Positions 18,064 through 27,965 of a DNA stretch of 64,000 nucleotides are shown here, one piece after another (positions within the stretch are counted from its first letter, which is position 1; each line of letters begins with the position of its first letter). The translations under genes and the position numbers were made by a program. The notes under the pieces were generated by a model, which did not search any database, was not told the origin of the DNA, and was given only the letters and a program-made list of their open reading frames with translations. The stretch comes from Streptomyces sp. TN58 (GTDB taxonomy: Bacteria; Actinomycetota; Actinomycetes; Streptomycetales; Streptomycetaceae): contig NZ_CP018870.1 in NCBI RefSeq assembly GCF_001941845.1, positions 5,303,501-5,367,500 on the forward strand, in the 5' to 3' direction.

Positions 18064-19221
<1,158 letters not shown>

Positions 19222-19244
19222 CTTTCTTCAGGCTCGGCTCGCCT

Positions 19245-19291
19245 GGCCCCGGTGCCGTTCCCGCAGTTCGGGAGCGGGGCCGGGGCCTTTT
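19245..19291 (+). terminator. Terminator after ispG
   Basis: GGCCCCGG...GTTCCCG pairs with CGGGAGC...CCGGGGCC with two G-U wobbles and one mismatch, followed by TTTT at 19288-19291. Confidence 0.75.
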
Positions 19292-19370
19292 CGTGACCTG
19301 TGGACGCGGCATCGTCGGGCGCTGCCGGGTACAGTGCGGAGATCAGCAGACTTGGCATGGTGAGGCCCCA

Positions 19371-20216
19371 GTGTTGACGCAGACCACCACCCGGGTCCTT
19401 GAGCCCAGTGATCTCGACGCCGCGCTCGACATCCTCGGACGCGAGCCGGTCGAGAACGCCTTCGTCACCTCCCGGGTCCAGGTCGCCGGGCTCGACCCGT
19501 GGCGCCTGGGCGGCGAGATGTGGGGCTGGTACGCCGACGGCGAGCTCCGCTCGCTCTGCTACGCCGGAGCCAACCTCGTGCCCGTCTGCGCCGAGCCCGA
19601 CGCCGTGCGGGCCTTCGCCGACCGGGCCCGCCGTACCGGCCGCCGCTGCTCCTCCATCGTCGGCCCCGCCGAGCCGACCCGGCGGCTGTGGCAGCTTCTG
19701 GAACCCAGCTGGGGCCCGGCCCGCGAAGTCCGCGCCCACCAGCCCCTCATGGTCATCGACCGCCCCTCCACCACGGTCGAGGCCGATCCACAGGTCCGCC
19801 GGATCCGCAAGAACGAGATGGACCTGATCATGCCCGCGTGCGTGGCCATGTTCACCGAGGAGGTCGGCGTCTCGCCGATGGCCGGGGACGGCGGACTGCT
19901 GTACCAGGCCCGGGTGGCCGAGCTCGTCGCCGGCGGCCGCTCCTTCGCCCGCGTCGAGAACGACAAGATCGTCTTCAAGGCGGAGATCGGCGCCGCCACC
20001 TCCAGCGCCTGCCAGATCCAGGGCGTCTGGGTGGCTCCCGAGTTCCGCGGCCGCGGCCACTCCGAGACCGGGATGGCCGCCGTCGTCGAGTACGCGCTGC
20101 GCGACGTCGCGCCCGTGGTCAGCCTCTACGTGAACGACTTCAACACCGCCGCGCGGGCCGCGTACCGCCGGGTCGGCTTCCGTGAGGTCGGCGCGTTCAT
20201 GAGCGTGCTGTTCTGA
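19371..20216 (+). CDS. DUF4081-type GNAT acetyltransferase
   Basis: A 281-residue protein with two halves. The N-terminal half (DLDAALDILGREPVENAFVTSRV through ADRARRTGRRCSSIVGP) corresponds to the DUF4081 domain found fused to GNATs in actinobacteria. The C-terminal half is a GNAT fold with acetyl-CoA loop IQGVWVAPEFRGRGHSETG and strand VVSLYVNDFNTAARAAYRRVGF. The GTG at 19371 follows GTGAGG at 19360-19365. Acceptor unknown. The ispG-GNAT-GNAT-proS order is conserved in streptomycetes, but the functional link is not understood. Confidence 0.85.
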   Translation: MLTQTTTRVLEPSDLDAALDILGREPVENAFVTSRVQVAGLDPWRLGGEMWGWYADGELRSLCYAGANLVPVCAEPDAVRAFADRARRTGRRCSSIVGPAEPTRRLWQLLEPSWGPAREVRAHQPLMVIDRPSTTVEADPQVRRIRKNEMDLIMPACVAMFTEEVGVSPMAGDGGLLYQARVAELVAGGRSFARVENDKIVFKAEIGAATSSACQIQGVWVAPEFRGRGHSETGMAAVVEYALRDVAPVVSLYVNDFNTAARAAYRRVGFREVGAFMSVLF

Positions 20217-20242
20217 ACCGCCGGACGACCCCGCACGCGGCA

Positions 20243-20272
20243 TTCCGGCGCACCCTTACCGCGAAGTAAGGT
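20243..20272 (+). promoter_or_regulatory. Candidate leaderless promoter of the second GNAT gene
   Basis: A -10-like TAAGGT at 20267-20272 lies six bases before the ATG at 20279, so transcription would begin at or next to the start codon. A weak TTCCGG sits 18 bases upstream. The -10 is inside the right arm of an inverted repeat CCTTAC/GTAAGG (20254-20271). No ribosome-binding site precedes the ATG. Confidence 0.5.
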
Positions 20273-20278
20273 CGCCGC

Positions 20279-20821
20279 ATGCTGCCTTCCGGAGTCCGTA
20301 TCGGCCCCCTCGACCTCGCCGCCCGCGTGGACGAGGCCCTTCGCGTCCAGGCCGTCGCCTTCGGCCTCAGCGAGGAGGAGGTCGGCATCCGGCGCTACAT
20401 CGTCCAGCGCCACATGACCTGCAAGGGCGCCCGCGCCCTCGGCGCCTTCGCCGAGGACGGCGCGCTCACCGGATTCGTGTACGGCATGCCCAACGACCGC
20501 ACCCACTGGTGGTCCACCATCGTCGAGCCCTACCTGCGGGCCGGCGGACACGAGGACTGGCTCGACGGCTCCTTCGTCATCACCGAACTGCACGTCCACC
20601 CCGGCTTCCAGGGCCACGGCATCGGCCGGGCCCTGATCACCACCCTCACCGACGCCGCCTCCGAACCCCGCTCGATCCTCTCCGCCATCGACACCGAGAG
20701 CCCCGCCCGCGGCCTCTACCGGGCCCTCGGCTACGTCGACCTCGCCCGCCAGGTCCACTTCCCGAGCGCGGGCCTGCCGTACGCCGTCATGGGCGCCCCA
20801 CTGCCCCTGACCAGGGCCTGA
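20279..20821 (+). CDS. GNAT-family N-acetyltransferase, 180 aa
   Basis: A single GNAT domain. Seen are ARALGAFAEDGALTGFVYGMPND, ITELHVHPGFQGHGIGRALITTLTDAA (motif A, acetyl-CoA pyrophosphate loop Q-x-x-G-x-G/R) and SAIDTESPARGLYRALGYVDLARQVHF (motif B). The acceptor cannot be told. There is no Shine-Dalgarno site ahead of the ATG; a TAAGGT element six bases upstream suggests a leaderless transcript. It lies between another GNAT and proS, each on the same strand but apparently with its own promoter. Confidence 0.85.
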   Translation: MLPSGVRIGPLDLAARVDEALRVQAVAFGLSEEEVGIRRYIVQRHMTCKGARALGAFAEDGALTGFVYGMPNDRTHWWSTIVEPYLRAGGHEDWLDGSFVITELHVHPGFQGHGIGRALITTLTDAASEPRSILSAIDTESPARGLYRALGYVDLARQVHFPSAGLPYAVMGAPLPLTRA

Positions 20822-20824
20822 AAC

Positions 20825-20857
20825 GGTTACCGGGCGCCGACGGCGCCCCGGTAACCT
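20825..20857 (+). promoter_or_regulatory. Palindrome overlapping the putative leaderless promoter of proS
   Basis: GGTTACCGGGCGCC and GGCGCCCCGGTAACC form a 14-bp hairpin with one bulged C and a three-base loop. The right arm contains TAACCT (20852-20857), six bases before the proS ATG at 20864, and there is no ribosome site. The palindrome may act as a terminator for the GNAT gene, an operator over the proS promoter, or both. Confidence 0.5.
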
Positions 20858-20863
20858 CCCCGC

Positions 20864-22576
20864 ATGTCCACACATCACGTACAGCGCATGTCCCGCCTCA
20901 TGGCCAAGACCCTCCGGGAGGACCCGGCCGACGCCGAAACCCTCAGCCACCGGCTCCTGGTCCGCGCCGGATACGTCCGGCGCAGCTCCGCCGGAGTGTG
21001 GACGTGGCTGCCGCTCGGCAAGCGGGTCCTGGACAACGTCAGCCGCGTCGTCCGCGAGGAGATGGACGCCATCGGCGCCCAGGAGGTGCTGCTCCCGGCC
21101 CTGCTGCCGAAGGAGCCGTACGAGGTCAGCGGACGCTGGTCCGAATACGGCGACCTGCTCTTCCGGCTCAGGGACCGCAAGGGCGCGGACTACCTGCTCG
21201 GCCCCACCCACGAGGAGATCTTCACCCTGGTGGTGAAGGACCAGTGCACGTCCTACAAGGACCTGCCGGTCATGCTGTACCAGATCCAGACCAAGTACCG
21301 CGACGAGGCGCGGCCCCGGTCGGGCGTGCTGCGCGGCCGCGAGTTCCAGATGAAGGACTCCTACTCCTTCGACGTCTCCGACGAGGGACTGGAGGAGTCC
21401 TACCGGCTCCACCGCCAGGCCTACGTCCGCATCTTCGAACGCCTCGGGCTGGACCACCGCATCGTCTCCGCCGTGTCGGGAGCGATGGGCGGATCGGCCT
21501 CCGAGGAGTTCCTGGCACCCGCCGAAGCCGGCGAGGACACCTTCGTGGACTGCCCCTCCTGCGACTACGCGGCCAACACCGAGGCCGTCACCTTCGCGCT
21601 GACGCCCGTGTCCGCGGAGCACCCGGCCCTGGAGGAGGTGGACACCCCCGACACTCCGACCATCGAGACCCTCGCCGCGCACCTCGGGGTCCCCGCCTCG
21701 GCCACACTGAAGAACCTCCTGGTGAAGGTCGACGGCGAGATCGTCGCCGTGGGCGTGCCCGGGGACCGCGAAGTGGACCTCGGCAAGCTGGGTGAACACC
21801 TGGCCCCCGCGGTCGTCGAGCTCGTCACCGCCGAGGACTTCACCGACCGGCCCGACCTCGTCCGCGGATACGTCGGCCCCCAGGGCCTGGAGAAGGTCCG
21901 CTACCTGGCCGACCCGCGGGTCGCGCCCGGCACCGCCTGGGTCACCGGGGCCAACAAGGCCGACACCCACGCCCGCAACGTCGTCTGCGGCCGGGACTTC
22001 GAGGTCGACCAGTACCTCGACGTGGTGGTCGTGGAACCGGGCGACCCCTGCCCCTCCTGCGGCGCCGGACTGCGGCTCGACCGCGCCATCGAGATCGGAC
22101 ACATCTTCCAGCTCGGCCGCAAGTACGCGGACGCCTTCGGACTGGACGTGCTGGGCCGCGAGGGCAAGCCGGTACGCGTCACGATGGGCTCCTACGGCAT
22201 CGGCGTGTCCCGCGCCGTCGCCGCACTCGCCGAGCAGACGGCCGACGAGCGCGGCCTGTGCTGGCCGGCGGCGGTCGCCCCGGCCGACGTCCACGTCGTC
22301 GCGGCGGGCAAGGCCGTACCGCTGGCGCTGGCCGAACAGGCGGCCACGGCCCTGGCCGAGTCCGGGATGCGGGTCCTGCTGGACGACCGCCCGGGCCTCT
22401 CCCCGGGCGTCAAGCTCACCGACGCGGAGCTGATCGGCGTGCCGTGGATCCTGGTGGCGGGCCGCCGCTCGGCCGACGAGGTCGTCGAACTCCAGAACCG
22501 CGCCACAGGCACCCGCGAGGAGCTGCCCCTGGCCGAAGCCCTCGCCCGCCTGAGCGACGCCGCTCCCGCAGCCTGA
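20864..22576 (+). CDS. proS: Prolyl-tRNA synthetase (bacterial type, with editing domain)
   Basis: A 570-residue class II synthetase that charges tRNA-Pro. The N-terminus [32 protein letters not shown] is family-typical. Motif 2 is [23 protein letters not shown]. An inserted YbaK-like editing domain at about 225-400 ([20 protein letters not shown]) hydrolyses mischarged Ala-tRNA. Motif 3 is [20 protein letters not shown]-terminal anticodon-binding domain follows ([15 protein letters not shown]). The presence of the insert marks the ProRS form of most bacteria. No ribosome site precedes the ATG; see the palindromic promoter upstream. Confidence 0.96.
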   Translation: MSTHHVQRMSRLMAKTLREDPADAETLSHRLLVRAGYVRRSSAGVWTWLPLGKRVLDNVSRVVREEMDAIGAQEVLLPALLPKEPYEVSGRWSEYGDLLFRLRDRKGADYLLGPTHEEIFTLVVKDQCTSYKDLPVMLYQIQTKYRDEARPRSGVLRGREFQMKDSYSFDVSDEGLEESYRLHRQAYVRIFERLGLDHRIVSAVSGAMGGSASEEFLAPAEAGEDTFVDCPSCDYAANTEAVTFALTPVSAEHPALEEVDTPDTPTIETLAAHLGVPASATLKNLLVKVDGEIVAVGVPGDREVDLGKLGEHLAPAVVELVTAEDFTDRPDLVRGYVGPQGLEKVRYLADPRVAPGTAWVTGANKADTHARNVVCGRDFEVDQYLDVVVVEPGDPCPSCGAGLRLDRAIEIGHIFQLGRKYADAFGLDVLGREGKPVRVTMGSYGIGVSRAVAALAEQTADERGLCWPAAVAPADVHVVAAGKAVPLALAEQAATALAESGMRVLLDDRPGLSPGVKLTDAELIGVPWILVAGRRSADEVVELQNRATGTREELPLAEALARLSDAAPAA

Positions 22577-22582
22577 GCGATT

Positions 22583-22680
22583 CCAGCCCCGCCGGCGTGT
22601 GAGGCGCGGGGTCCGGGGCGGAGCCCCGGGGAACGGTGGAAGGGCGGGGCGGGGAGAAGGCCCCGCGCAGCGGCACGCCG
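22583..22680. repeat. Dispersed Streptomyces-type intergenic repeat
   Basis: The stretch from CCAGCCCCGCCGGCGTGTGAGG through GGGGTCCGGGGCGGAGCCCCGGGGAACG to CCCCGCGCAGCGGCA matches, from memory, a degenerate element scattered between genes in many Streptomyces genomes. It contains a strong hairpin (GGGGTCCGGGGCGGAGCCCCGG) between the convergent proS and slipin genes. Recognition is from recall, not a search. Confidence 0.55.
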
Positions 22681-22779
22681 TCCGGCCCGGGGCCGCAGGC
22701 GGCGCTGTCGACCCCGGCCGGCCCGGGGCCTTCGGAAGCCGGGCCGACCGGAGCCGGGTCCTCGATGGCAGGGCACCCG

Positions 22780-23781
22780 CTACGGCGGGGACTCGTCCGG
22801 GAACGGCGCCGGGTCCCCGGCCCCGAGGGCCGGGTCCGCCGCCCGGCCGAGGACCGCCGCCTCGTCCGCCGGAGCGGCGTCGATCCCGGCCGGCTCCTGC
22901 GCCGTCCGGTCGACGGCCGCCCGCCGGTCCGCTCCCGCGGCGTCGACCTCGGCCGGCCCGGGGCCTTCGGAAGCCGGGCCGGCCGAGGCCGGTTCCTCCC
23001 GCGCGGCCGCCGCCGGAGGCGGTGGCGCGGCGCGTTCCAGGAAACGCAGCAGCTCCACCGGAAACGGCAGCACCAGCGTGGAGTTCTTCTCGGCGGCGAC
23101 CGCCACGACCGTGTGCAGCAGCCGCAGCTGGAGGGCCGCGGGCTGCTCGGACATGACCTCCGCCGCCTCGGCGAGCTTGTGGGAGGCCTGCAGCTCCGCA
23201 TCCGCGTTGATCACGCGGGCCCGGCGCTCGCGGTCGGCCTCCGCCTGCCGCGCCATCGACCGCTTCATCGTCTCCGGCAGCGACACGTCCTTGATCTCGA
23301 CCCGGTCGATCTGCACGCCCCAGCCCACCGCCGGGCTGTCGATCATCAGCTCCAGGCCCTGGTTCAGCATCTCCCGGTTGGACAGCAGGTCGTCCAGGTC
23401 GGACTTGCCGATGATCGACCTCAGCGACGTCTGCGCCATCTGCGATACGGCGAAGCGGTAGTCCTCCACCGCCACGACCGCGTTCGCCGGATCGACGACC
23501 TTGAAGTACACGACCGCGTCGACGCGCACCGTGACGTTGTCCCGGGTGATGCCCTCCTGCGCGGGCACCGGCAGCGTCACGATCTGCATGTTGACCTTGC
23601 GGAGCCGGTCGATCACGGGAACGATCATGGTGAAGCCCGGAGGCCGGATCTCCTCGCGCAGCCTGCCGAAGCGGAAGACCAGCCCCCGCTCGTACTGCTT
23701 CACCACCCGGGCCGCGGCGCCCAGGTAGACCACGGCGCCCGCACCCGCGGCGACCACTGCCGTCAGCAGTTCCTCGACCAT
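22780..23781 (-). CDS. SPFH/band 7 slipin-family membrane protein
   Basis: A 333-residue protein. One N-terminal hydrophobic segment (LLTAVVAAGAGAVVYLGAAA) is followed by KQYERGLVFRFGRL and the band 7/SPFH domain to about residue 250 (FTMIVPVIDRLRKVNMQIVTL, LDDLLSNREMLNQGLELMID, GVQIDRVEIKDVSLPETMKRSM). Slipins and stomatins form oligomeric membrane scaffolds. The Ala/Pro-rich tail after residue 255 is low-complexity and contains GPASEGPGPAEVD, which reappears downstream of the stop in another frame (see findings). ATG 23781 follows AGGGGG. Its upstream neighbour is the APH-like gene, on the same strand. Confidence 0.88.
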   Translation of the reverse strand: MVEELLTAVVAAGAGAVVYLGAAARVVKQYERGLVFRFGRLREEIRPPGFTMIVPVIDRLRKVNMQIVTLPVPAQEGITRDNVTVRVDAVVYFKVVDPANAVVAVEDYRFAVSQMAQTSLRSIIGKSDLDDLLSNREMLNQGLELMIDSPAVGWGVQIDRVEIKDVSLPETMKRSMARQAEADRERRARVINADAELQASHKLAEAAEVMSEQPAALQLRLLHTVVAVAAEKNSTLVLPFPVELLRFLERAAPPPPAAAAREEPASAGPASEGPGPAEVDAAGADRRAAVDRTAQEPAGIDAAPADEAAVLGRAADPALGAGDPAPFPDESPP

Positions 23782-23823
23782 GGCGGCCCCCTGCCGGACA
23801 TACCTACCTATTCACGGTATGCC

Positions 23824-24726
23824 CTACAGCCAGGCGGCGAACTCCAGCAGGAGCTCCGCGTCCCGCCCGCGGCCCGCGGCCACGGCCCGGTTGCCCGATT
23901 CCACCGCCCGGAAGAGGGTCCAGCCCCGCAGCCGGTCCCGGTCCACCTCCAGCGCGTCCGCGAGCTTGTTCACCCGGCGCCGGGCCCCAGCCGCGCCCGC
24001 CGAGGAGGCCACCAGGTCCTCCAGCCGGTCCCGGACCAGCCGTGCCAGGTCGTACGCCCGCTCGCCGACCAGCGGGTCGGGTCCCACCGTCAGCCACGGG
24101 GCCCGCTCGGCCGCCAGGACCTTGCCCTGGCGGAAGTTCCCGTGCAGCAGCAGCTCCTCCGGCGGCGCCGCCAGCAGCTCCTCGCGCGCCGCCAGCGCCG
24201 CGTCGGCCAGCGCCCGCACCTCCGCCGGGGACGCCTTCAGCGCGGCCGACTGGACCCCCGTGCGCTCCGCCACCGTCTCCCACCCGTGCCCGGCGGGCGG
24301 CGCCACCCACAGCCGGCGCAGCGTTCCGCTCGCCTCCAGCAGCGCCTTCGCCTCCGGCAGGGACCGCAGCGAGACCTCCGGGTGCAGCCGTTCCAGCAGC
24401 AGGGCCCCGTCCTCCTCGTGGTGGCGGGTGTCGAGGACCCGTACGGCGCCGAAGCCGCCCCAGTGGGCCAGCGCGGCCAGCTCCCGGTCGGGCCGGGCGT
24501 GCGGGGGCGCCAGCTTCAGAGCCGCCGGGGTGCCGTCCGCGTAGGTGACCAGGACGACCAGGCTGCTGCGGCCGCCCGGGGCCTGTACCCGCTGGGCCCG
24601 CAGGCCCCGCCGGGAGAGCGCGGCCTCGGTGAGCCCGGGCAGCTGCCCCAGCCAGTCCGTGTCCTGCGCCGTTCCCGGCATCTCGCCGAGCGCCCGTACA
24701 AGCCGCTGCGGCGGTTCGAAAGCCAT
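23824..24726 (-). CDS. Aminoglycoside/hydroxyurea-kinase-fold protein, probable pseudokinase
   Basis: A 300-residue protein with the APH fold. The N-lobe shows SLVVLVTYADGTPAALKLAPPH, with the ATP-binding Lys plausibly conserved. The C-lobe holds LHGNFRQGKVL and VGPDPLVGERAYDLARLVRDRL, which align with HGDxxxGNVL and IDPxPLVGDPAYDLA of hydroxyurea/aminoglycoside kinases. Three residues essential in the family differ: catalytic Asp is N197, the metal-binding Asn is K202, and the next metal Asp (of IDP) is Gly. I therefore expect no phosphotransfer. Possible roles are ligand binding or regulation. It is followed 42 bases later by the slipin gene. Confidence 0.75.
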   Translation of the reverse strand: MAFEPPQRLVRALGEMPGTAQDTDWLGQLPGLTEAALSRRGLRAQRVQAPGGRSSLVVLVTYADGTPAALKLAPPHARPDRELAALAHWGGFGAVRVLDTRHHEEDGALLLERLHPEVSLRSLPEAKALLEASGTLRRLWVAPPAGHGWETVAERTGVQSAALKASPAEVRALADAALAAREELLAAPPEELLLHGNFRQGKVLAAERAPWLTVGPDPLVGERAYDLARLVRDRLEDLVASSAGAAGARRRVNKLADALEVDRDRLRGWTLFRAVESGNRAVAAGRGRDAELLLEFAAWL

Positions 24727-24742
24727 GCGTGCGTGGTCCCTT

Positions 24743-25201
24743 TCAGCTGGTGGGGGCTGGCTGTGCGCGTTCGGCGAGCCCAGGGAAGGCTACGCCGACA
24801 CCGCGCCAGCGTGCCGCGCGCACGGCCGCGGCGCTCAGCGCGTCGGCCGCCTCGCGGCGCAGCGGGCCCTCCGCCGCCCGCACCAGGTCGGAGTACGCGC
24901 CGGCCACCCGGTCCTCGATCACCGCGGCCAGCCGCTCGGCGTCGGCGGGGCCGCGGACCTCGAACGGCAGGGTGTAGGCCGCCTCCGAGGGGCGGGGCGC
25001 CCCGCCCAGCTCGCGCACGGTCCGGGCCAGCGCGTCACGGCGGCCGAGGTGGCCGCCGTACGCCTCCCGGGCCTCCGCGGCGCGGGCACCGGCGGTACGC
25101 GCGCCGATGACGCCGTACCCGTACGCGGCCGCGTGCTCGGCGGCGAGGGCCGCCTGGGCGGCCTCCAGGGCCCGTCCGGCGGTGGAGGGTTCGGGGCTCA
25201 C
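24743..25201 (-). CDS. Ferritin-like domain protein (DUF4439 type)
   Basis: A 152-residue all-helical protein: ALEAAQAALAAEHAAAYGYGVIGAR, AREAYGGHLGRRDALARTVRELGGAP, and DAERLAAVIEDRVAGAYSDLVRAAEGPLRREAADAL. The E-x6-Y and H-x2-R-R patterns match the DUF4439 ferritin-like family of actinobacteria. Metal binding is not certain since not all classical di-iron ligands are evident. The GTG start overlaps the stop of the upstream lipoprotein gene by four bases (GTGA), implying coupled translation, so the two products probably work together near the envelope. Confidence 0.75.
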   Translation of the reverse strand: MSPEPSTAGRALEAAQAALAAEHAAAYGYGVIGARTAGARAAEAREAYGGHLGRRDALARTVRELGGAPRPSEAAYTLPFEVRGPADAERLAAVIEDRVAGAYSDLVRAAEGPLRREAADALSAAAVRAARWRGVGVAFPGLAERAQPAPTS

Positions 25202-25743
25202 GGCTTCGCTCCGGGGGTCGAGGTCAGCAGGTGGACGTGTACGGCGCCGCAGGCGGCCACCGAGGCCAGCAGCCGGGCCAGCTCACCCGGCGCGCCGGCC
25301 AGGTCGATGGTCCGCGCCTCGGACAGGCTCCGCTCGGCGTCGGCGAGAGCGGTCAGCGCGTCGGCGGGCTTCGCCGGCACCGGCTCGGCGCTCGCCGCGG
25401 GCGCCGCTGCCCCCGTCCCGCCGGACGGCGAGGCGGTGGGGGACGGCGAGCCCGGCCCGGCGGCGGGGGACAGGGCCGCCGTGTGCGCGGCGACGGCGGT
25501 ACGCAGGGGGGCGAGCCGCGAGGCCAGGTCCGGATGGGCGGCGGCGGTGGCGTCGTAACGTTCCAGCAAGCGGGCACTGTCACGGACGGCCGCCTCCCGC
25601 ATCCGCCGTTCGAGTGAAACCACCGGGTCGGAGGCCGCCGGGCGGTCGCCGGTACACCCGGTCAGCAGCGCGGTACCGGCGACGCCGGCGGCCCCGGCGA
25701 GCAGGCTCCTGCGCGTAGGTCTCGAAGGCGGAGTCCAGGGCAC
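25198..25743 (-). CDS. Tat-type lipoprotein of unknown function
   Basis: A 181-residue protein starting at GTG 25743 with AGGA upstream. The N-terminus TRRSLLAGAAGVAGTALLTGC combines a twin-arginine motif with a lipobox (LLTGC), so it should be exported folded or via Tat and lipidated on the Cys. The mature part has helices (SLERRMREAAVRDSARLLERYDATAAAHP), a Pro/Ser-rich linker and a final helical segment. It overlaps the ferritin-like gene by GTGA. It is divergent from rimP, the intergenic region of about 156 bases presumably holding both promoters. Confidence 0.75.
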   Translation of the reverse strand: MPWTPPSRPTRRSLLAGAAGVAGTALLTGCTGDRPAASDPVVSLERRMREAAVRDSARLLERYDATAAAHPDLASRLAPLRTAVAAHTAALSPAAGPGSPSPTASPSGGTGAAAPAASAEPVPAKPADALTALADAERSLSEARTIDLAGAPGELARLLASVAACGAVHVHLLTSTPGAKP

Positions 25744-25899
25744 GGCGTCGTCCTAGGGGTGTGGGGCGGGGCAGGGTGTGATCACGGTACCCGGGGCCCT
25801 GCTCGGAGGGCGGACGGCAACACCCTCCGACACCGGATACCCTTTGACCTGACACACGACGGAAACCACAACAGCACACGCGGCCGAGGAGTCACCCGG

Positions 25900-26412
25900 A
25901 TGAGCACCACCCAGAGCGACAGGCTGCGCGGACTGCTGGAGCCGCTCGTCGCCGCCAAGGGCCTGGACCTCGAAGAGATCGAGCTGTCGCGGGCGGGCAA
26001 GCGCCGGATGCTGCGGATCATCGTGGACTCCGACGAGGGCGTGGAGCTGGACGCGTGTGCCGAGCTGAGCCGTGAGGTCTCCGACAAGCTCGACGAATCC
26101 GACGTGATGGGCGAGGACGAGTACGTCCTCGAAGTGAGCTCCCCGGGCGCCGACCGCCCGCTGACCGAGCACCGCCACTACGTACGGGCCATCGGCCGTC
26201 TCGTGAAGTTCCAGCTGTCCGCCGAGGACGCGAAGGGCGCCGGGGAACTGGTCGCCCGCATCCTCGACGTCGACGACGAGGGCATGGACCTCGAAGTTCC
26301 GGGCGTGAAGGGCCGCAAGGCCACCGCCCGCCGCATCGCGTTCACCGACATCGCCAAGGCGCGTGTCGAGATCGAGTTCAACCGCAAGGACAAGAAGGAA
26401 GAGGAGGCGTAG
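25900..26412 (+). CDS. rimP: Ribosome maturation factor RimP
   Basis: A 170-residue 30S assembly factor. Seen are [49 protein letters not shown] (N-terminal domain) and [31 protein letters not shown], with the family's VSSPGxDRPL motif, then an Sm-like C-terminal domain. ATG 25900 follows CGAGGA. nusA starts two bases after its stop region (26415), forming the classic rimP-nusA-ylxR-infB operon. Confidence 0.95.
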   Translation: MSTTQSDRLRGLLEPLVAAKGLDLEEIELSRAGKRRMLRIIVDSDEGVELDACAELSREVSDKLDESDVMGEDEYVLEVSSPGADRPLTEHRHYVRAIGRLVKFQLSAEDAKGAGELVARILDVDDEGMDLEVPGVKGRKATARRIAFTDIAKARVEIEFNRKDKKEEEA

Positions 26413-26414
26413 CC

Positions 26415-27461
26415 GTGGACATCGACATGAGTGCCCTGCGGGGTCTGGTCCGGGAGAAGGAGATCTCCTTCGACCTGCTCGTCGAGGCGATCGAGTCGGC
26501 CCTCCTCATCGCGTACCACCGGACCGAGGGGAGCTTCCGCCGCGCCCGCGTCGTGCTGGACCGCACCAACGGTCACGTGGTCGTGTGGGCGACGGAAGAC
26601 CCGAGGGACCTCGAAGAGGGGCAGGAGCCCAAGGAGTTCGACGACACGCCGTCGGACTTCGGCCGGATCGCCGCGACGACCGCCAAGCAGGTGATCCTCC
26701 AGCGTCTGCGCGACGCCGAGGACGACCTGACCTTCGGCGAGTTCGCGGGCCGTGAGGGCGACGTCATCACCGGCGTCGTGCAGCAGGGCAAGGACCCCAA
26801 GAACGTCCTCGTCGACATCGGCAAGCTGGAGGCCATCCTGCCCGTGCAGGAGCAGGTCCCCGGCGAGGACTACCCGCACGGTCTGCGCCTGAAGGCGTAC
26901 GTCGTGCGGGTGGCGAAGGGTGTCCGCGGCCCGTCCGTGACCCTTTCGCGCACCCACCCGAACCTGGTGAAGAAGCTGTTCTCGCTGGAGGTCCCGGAGA
27001 TCGCCGACGGCAGCGTCGAGATCTCGGCGATCGCCCGTGAGGCCGGCCACCGCACCAAGATCGCCGTCCGGTCCACCCGTTCGGGCCTGAACCCCAAGGG
27101 CGCCTGCATCGGCCCGATGGGCAGCCGCGTGCGCAACGTGATGGCCGAACTGCACGGCGAGAAGATCGACATCGTCGACTGGTCGGACGACCCGGCGGAG
27201 ATGGTCGCCAACGCCCTGTCACCCGCCCGGGTGAGCAAGGTCGAGGTCGTCGACTGGGACTCCCGCTCCGCCCGGGTGACCGTGCCGGACTACCAGCTGT
27301 CCCTGGCCATCGGCAAGGAGGGCCAGAACGCCCGCCTCGCCGCGCGGCTCACCGGCTGGCGCATCGACATCCGGCCCGACACCGAGGCGTCCCCGGATGC
27401 CGACCGCGACGCCGACCGCGACGCGGACCGGGACGCGGACCGGGGCCGGGGCCGGGAATAA
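26415..27461 (+). CDS. nusA: Transcription termination/antitermination factor NusA
   Basis: A 348-residue factor. The N-terminal RNA polymerase-binding domain (residues 1-125, [26 protein letters not shown]) is followed by an S1 domain (about 130-200, [22 protein letters not shown]) and two KH domains ([44 protein letters not shown]). It lacks the E. coli-type C-terminal acidic repeats, as normal in actinobacteria. The C-terminus ends in a run of DADR tetrapeptides (four copies, 12-base units) followed by GRGRE. GTG 26415 lies three bases after rimP. Confidence 0.95.
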   Translation: MDIDMSALRGLVREKEISFDLLVEAIESALLIAYHRTEGSFRRARVVLDRTNGHVVVWATEDPRDLEEGQEPKEFDDTPSDFGRIAATTAKQVILQRLRDAEDDLTFGEFAGREGDVITGVVQQGKDPKNVLVDIGKLEAILPVQEQVPGEDYPHGLRLKAYVVRVAKGVRGPSVTLSRTHPNLVKKLFSLEVPEIADGSVEISAIAREAGHRTKIAVRSTRSGLNPKGACIGPMGSRVRNVMAELHGEKIDIVDWSDDPAEMVANALSPARVSKVEVVDWDSRSARVTVPDYQLSLAIGKEGQNARLAARLTGWRIDIRPDTEASPDADRDADRDADRDADRGRGRE

Positions 27462-27608
27462 ACCGGTACCGGACGGGGCTACCCGGACGGTAGACAGGGT
27501 TTGTACGGCCGCTGCCGAGGGCAGCGGATCAAGACAACACGACAGCCGTTCGATTTTTCCCCCGGCACTCGTCGGGGGAGAGGTCGGTACGGGGAGGTAG
27601 ACTTAGGC

Positions 27609-27896
27609 GTGTCTGGCCGGACGCAAGCCCGCGCATGCCCCGAACGCACCTGTGTGGGGTGTCGGGAGCGAGCGGCCAAGAGCGATCTGCTGCGAATCGT
27701 GGCGATCGAGGACGAATGCGTCCCCGATCCTCGCGGTACGCTGCCCGGCCGGGGTGCGTACGTGCACCCTGCCGTGGTCTGCCTCGACCAGGCGGTCCGC
27801 CGCCGGGCGTTTCCCCGGGCCCTCAGGTCCGCCGGAGCGCTCGACACGGCGAACCTGCGCGAAGCCGTGGCCGGGAGAACCGGGACCACAGCGTAA
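27609..27896 (+). CDS. ylxR: YlxR-family RNA-binding/nucleoid-associated protein (DUF448)
   Basis: A 95-residue protein with the family signature PERTCVGCRERAAKSDLLRIV, then PGRGAYVHPAVVCLDQAVRRRAFPRALR. YlxR proteins bind RNA or DNA and have been linked to RNase P and to transcription regulation in Firmicutes; the role in Streptomyces is less clear. GTG 27609 is used, with GGGGAGG at 27592-27598. It lies in the nusA-infB interval as in most bacteria. Confidence 0.88.
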   Translation: MSGRTQARACPERTCVGCRERAAKSDLLRIVAIEDECVPDPRGTLPGRGAYVHPAVVCLDQAVRRRAFPRALRSAGALDTANLREAVAGRTGTTA

Positions 27897-27965
27897 AGAA
27901 GTAGTACGGCACGGATACCCCGTGCGGTCAGGTACCTCGCGAGTTGGAAGTAGGTCGAGATTGCG

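Noticed and set aside
20822..20863. T-box leader upstream of proS
   Set aside because: There are only about 40 bases, no T-box core, and the promoter appears to be at the start codon.
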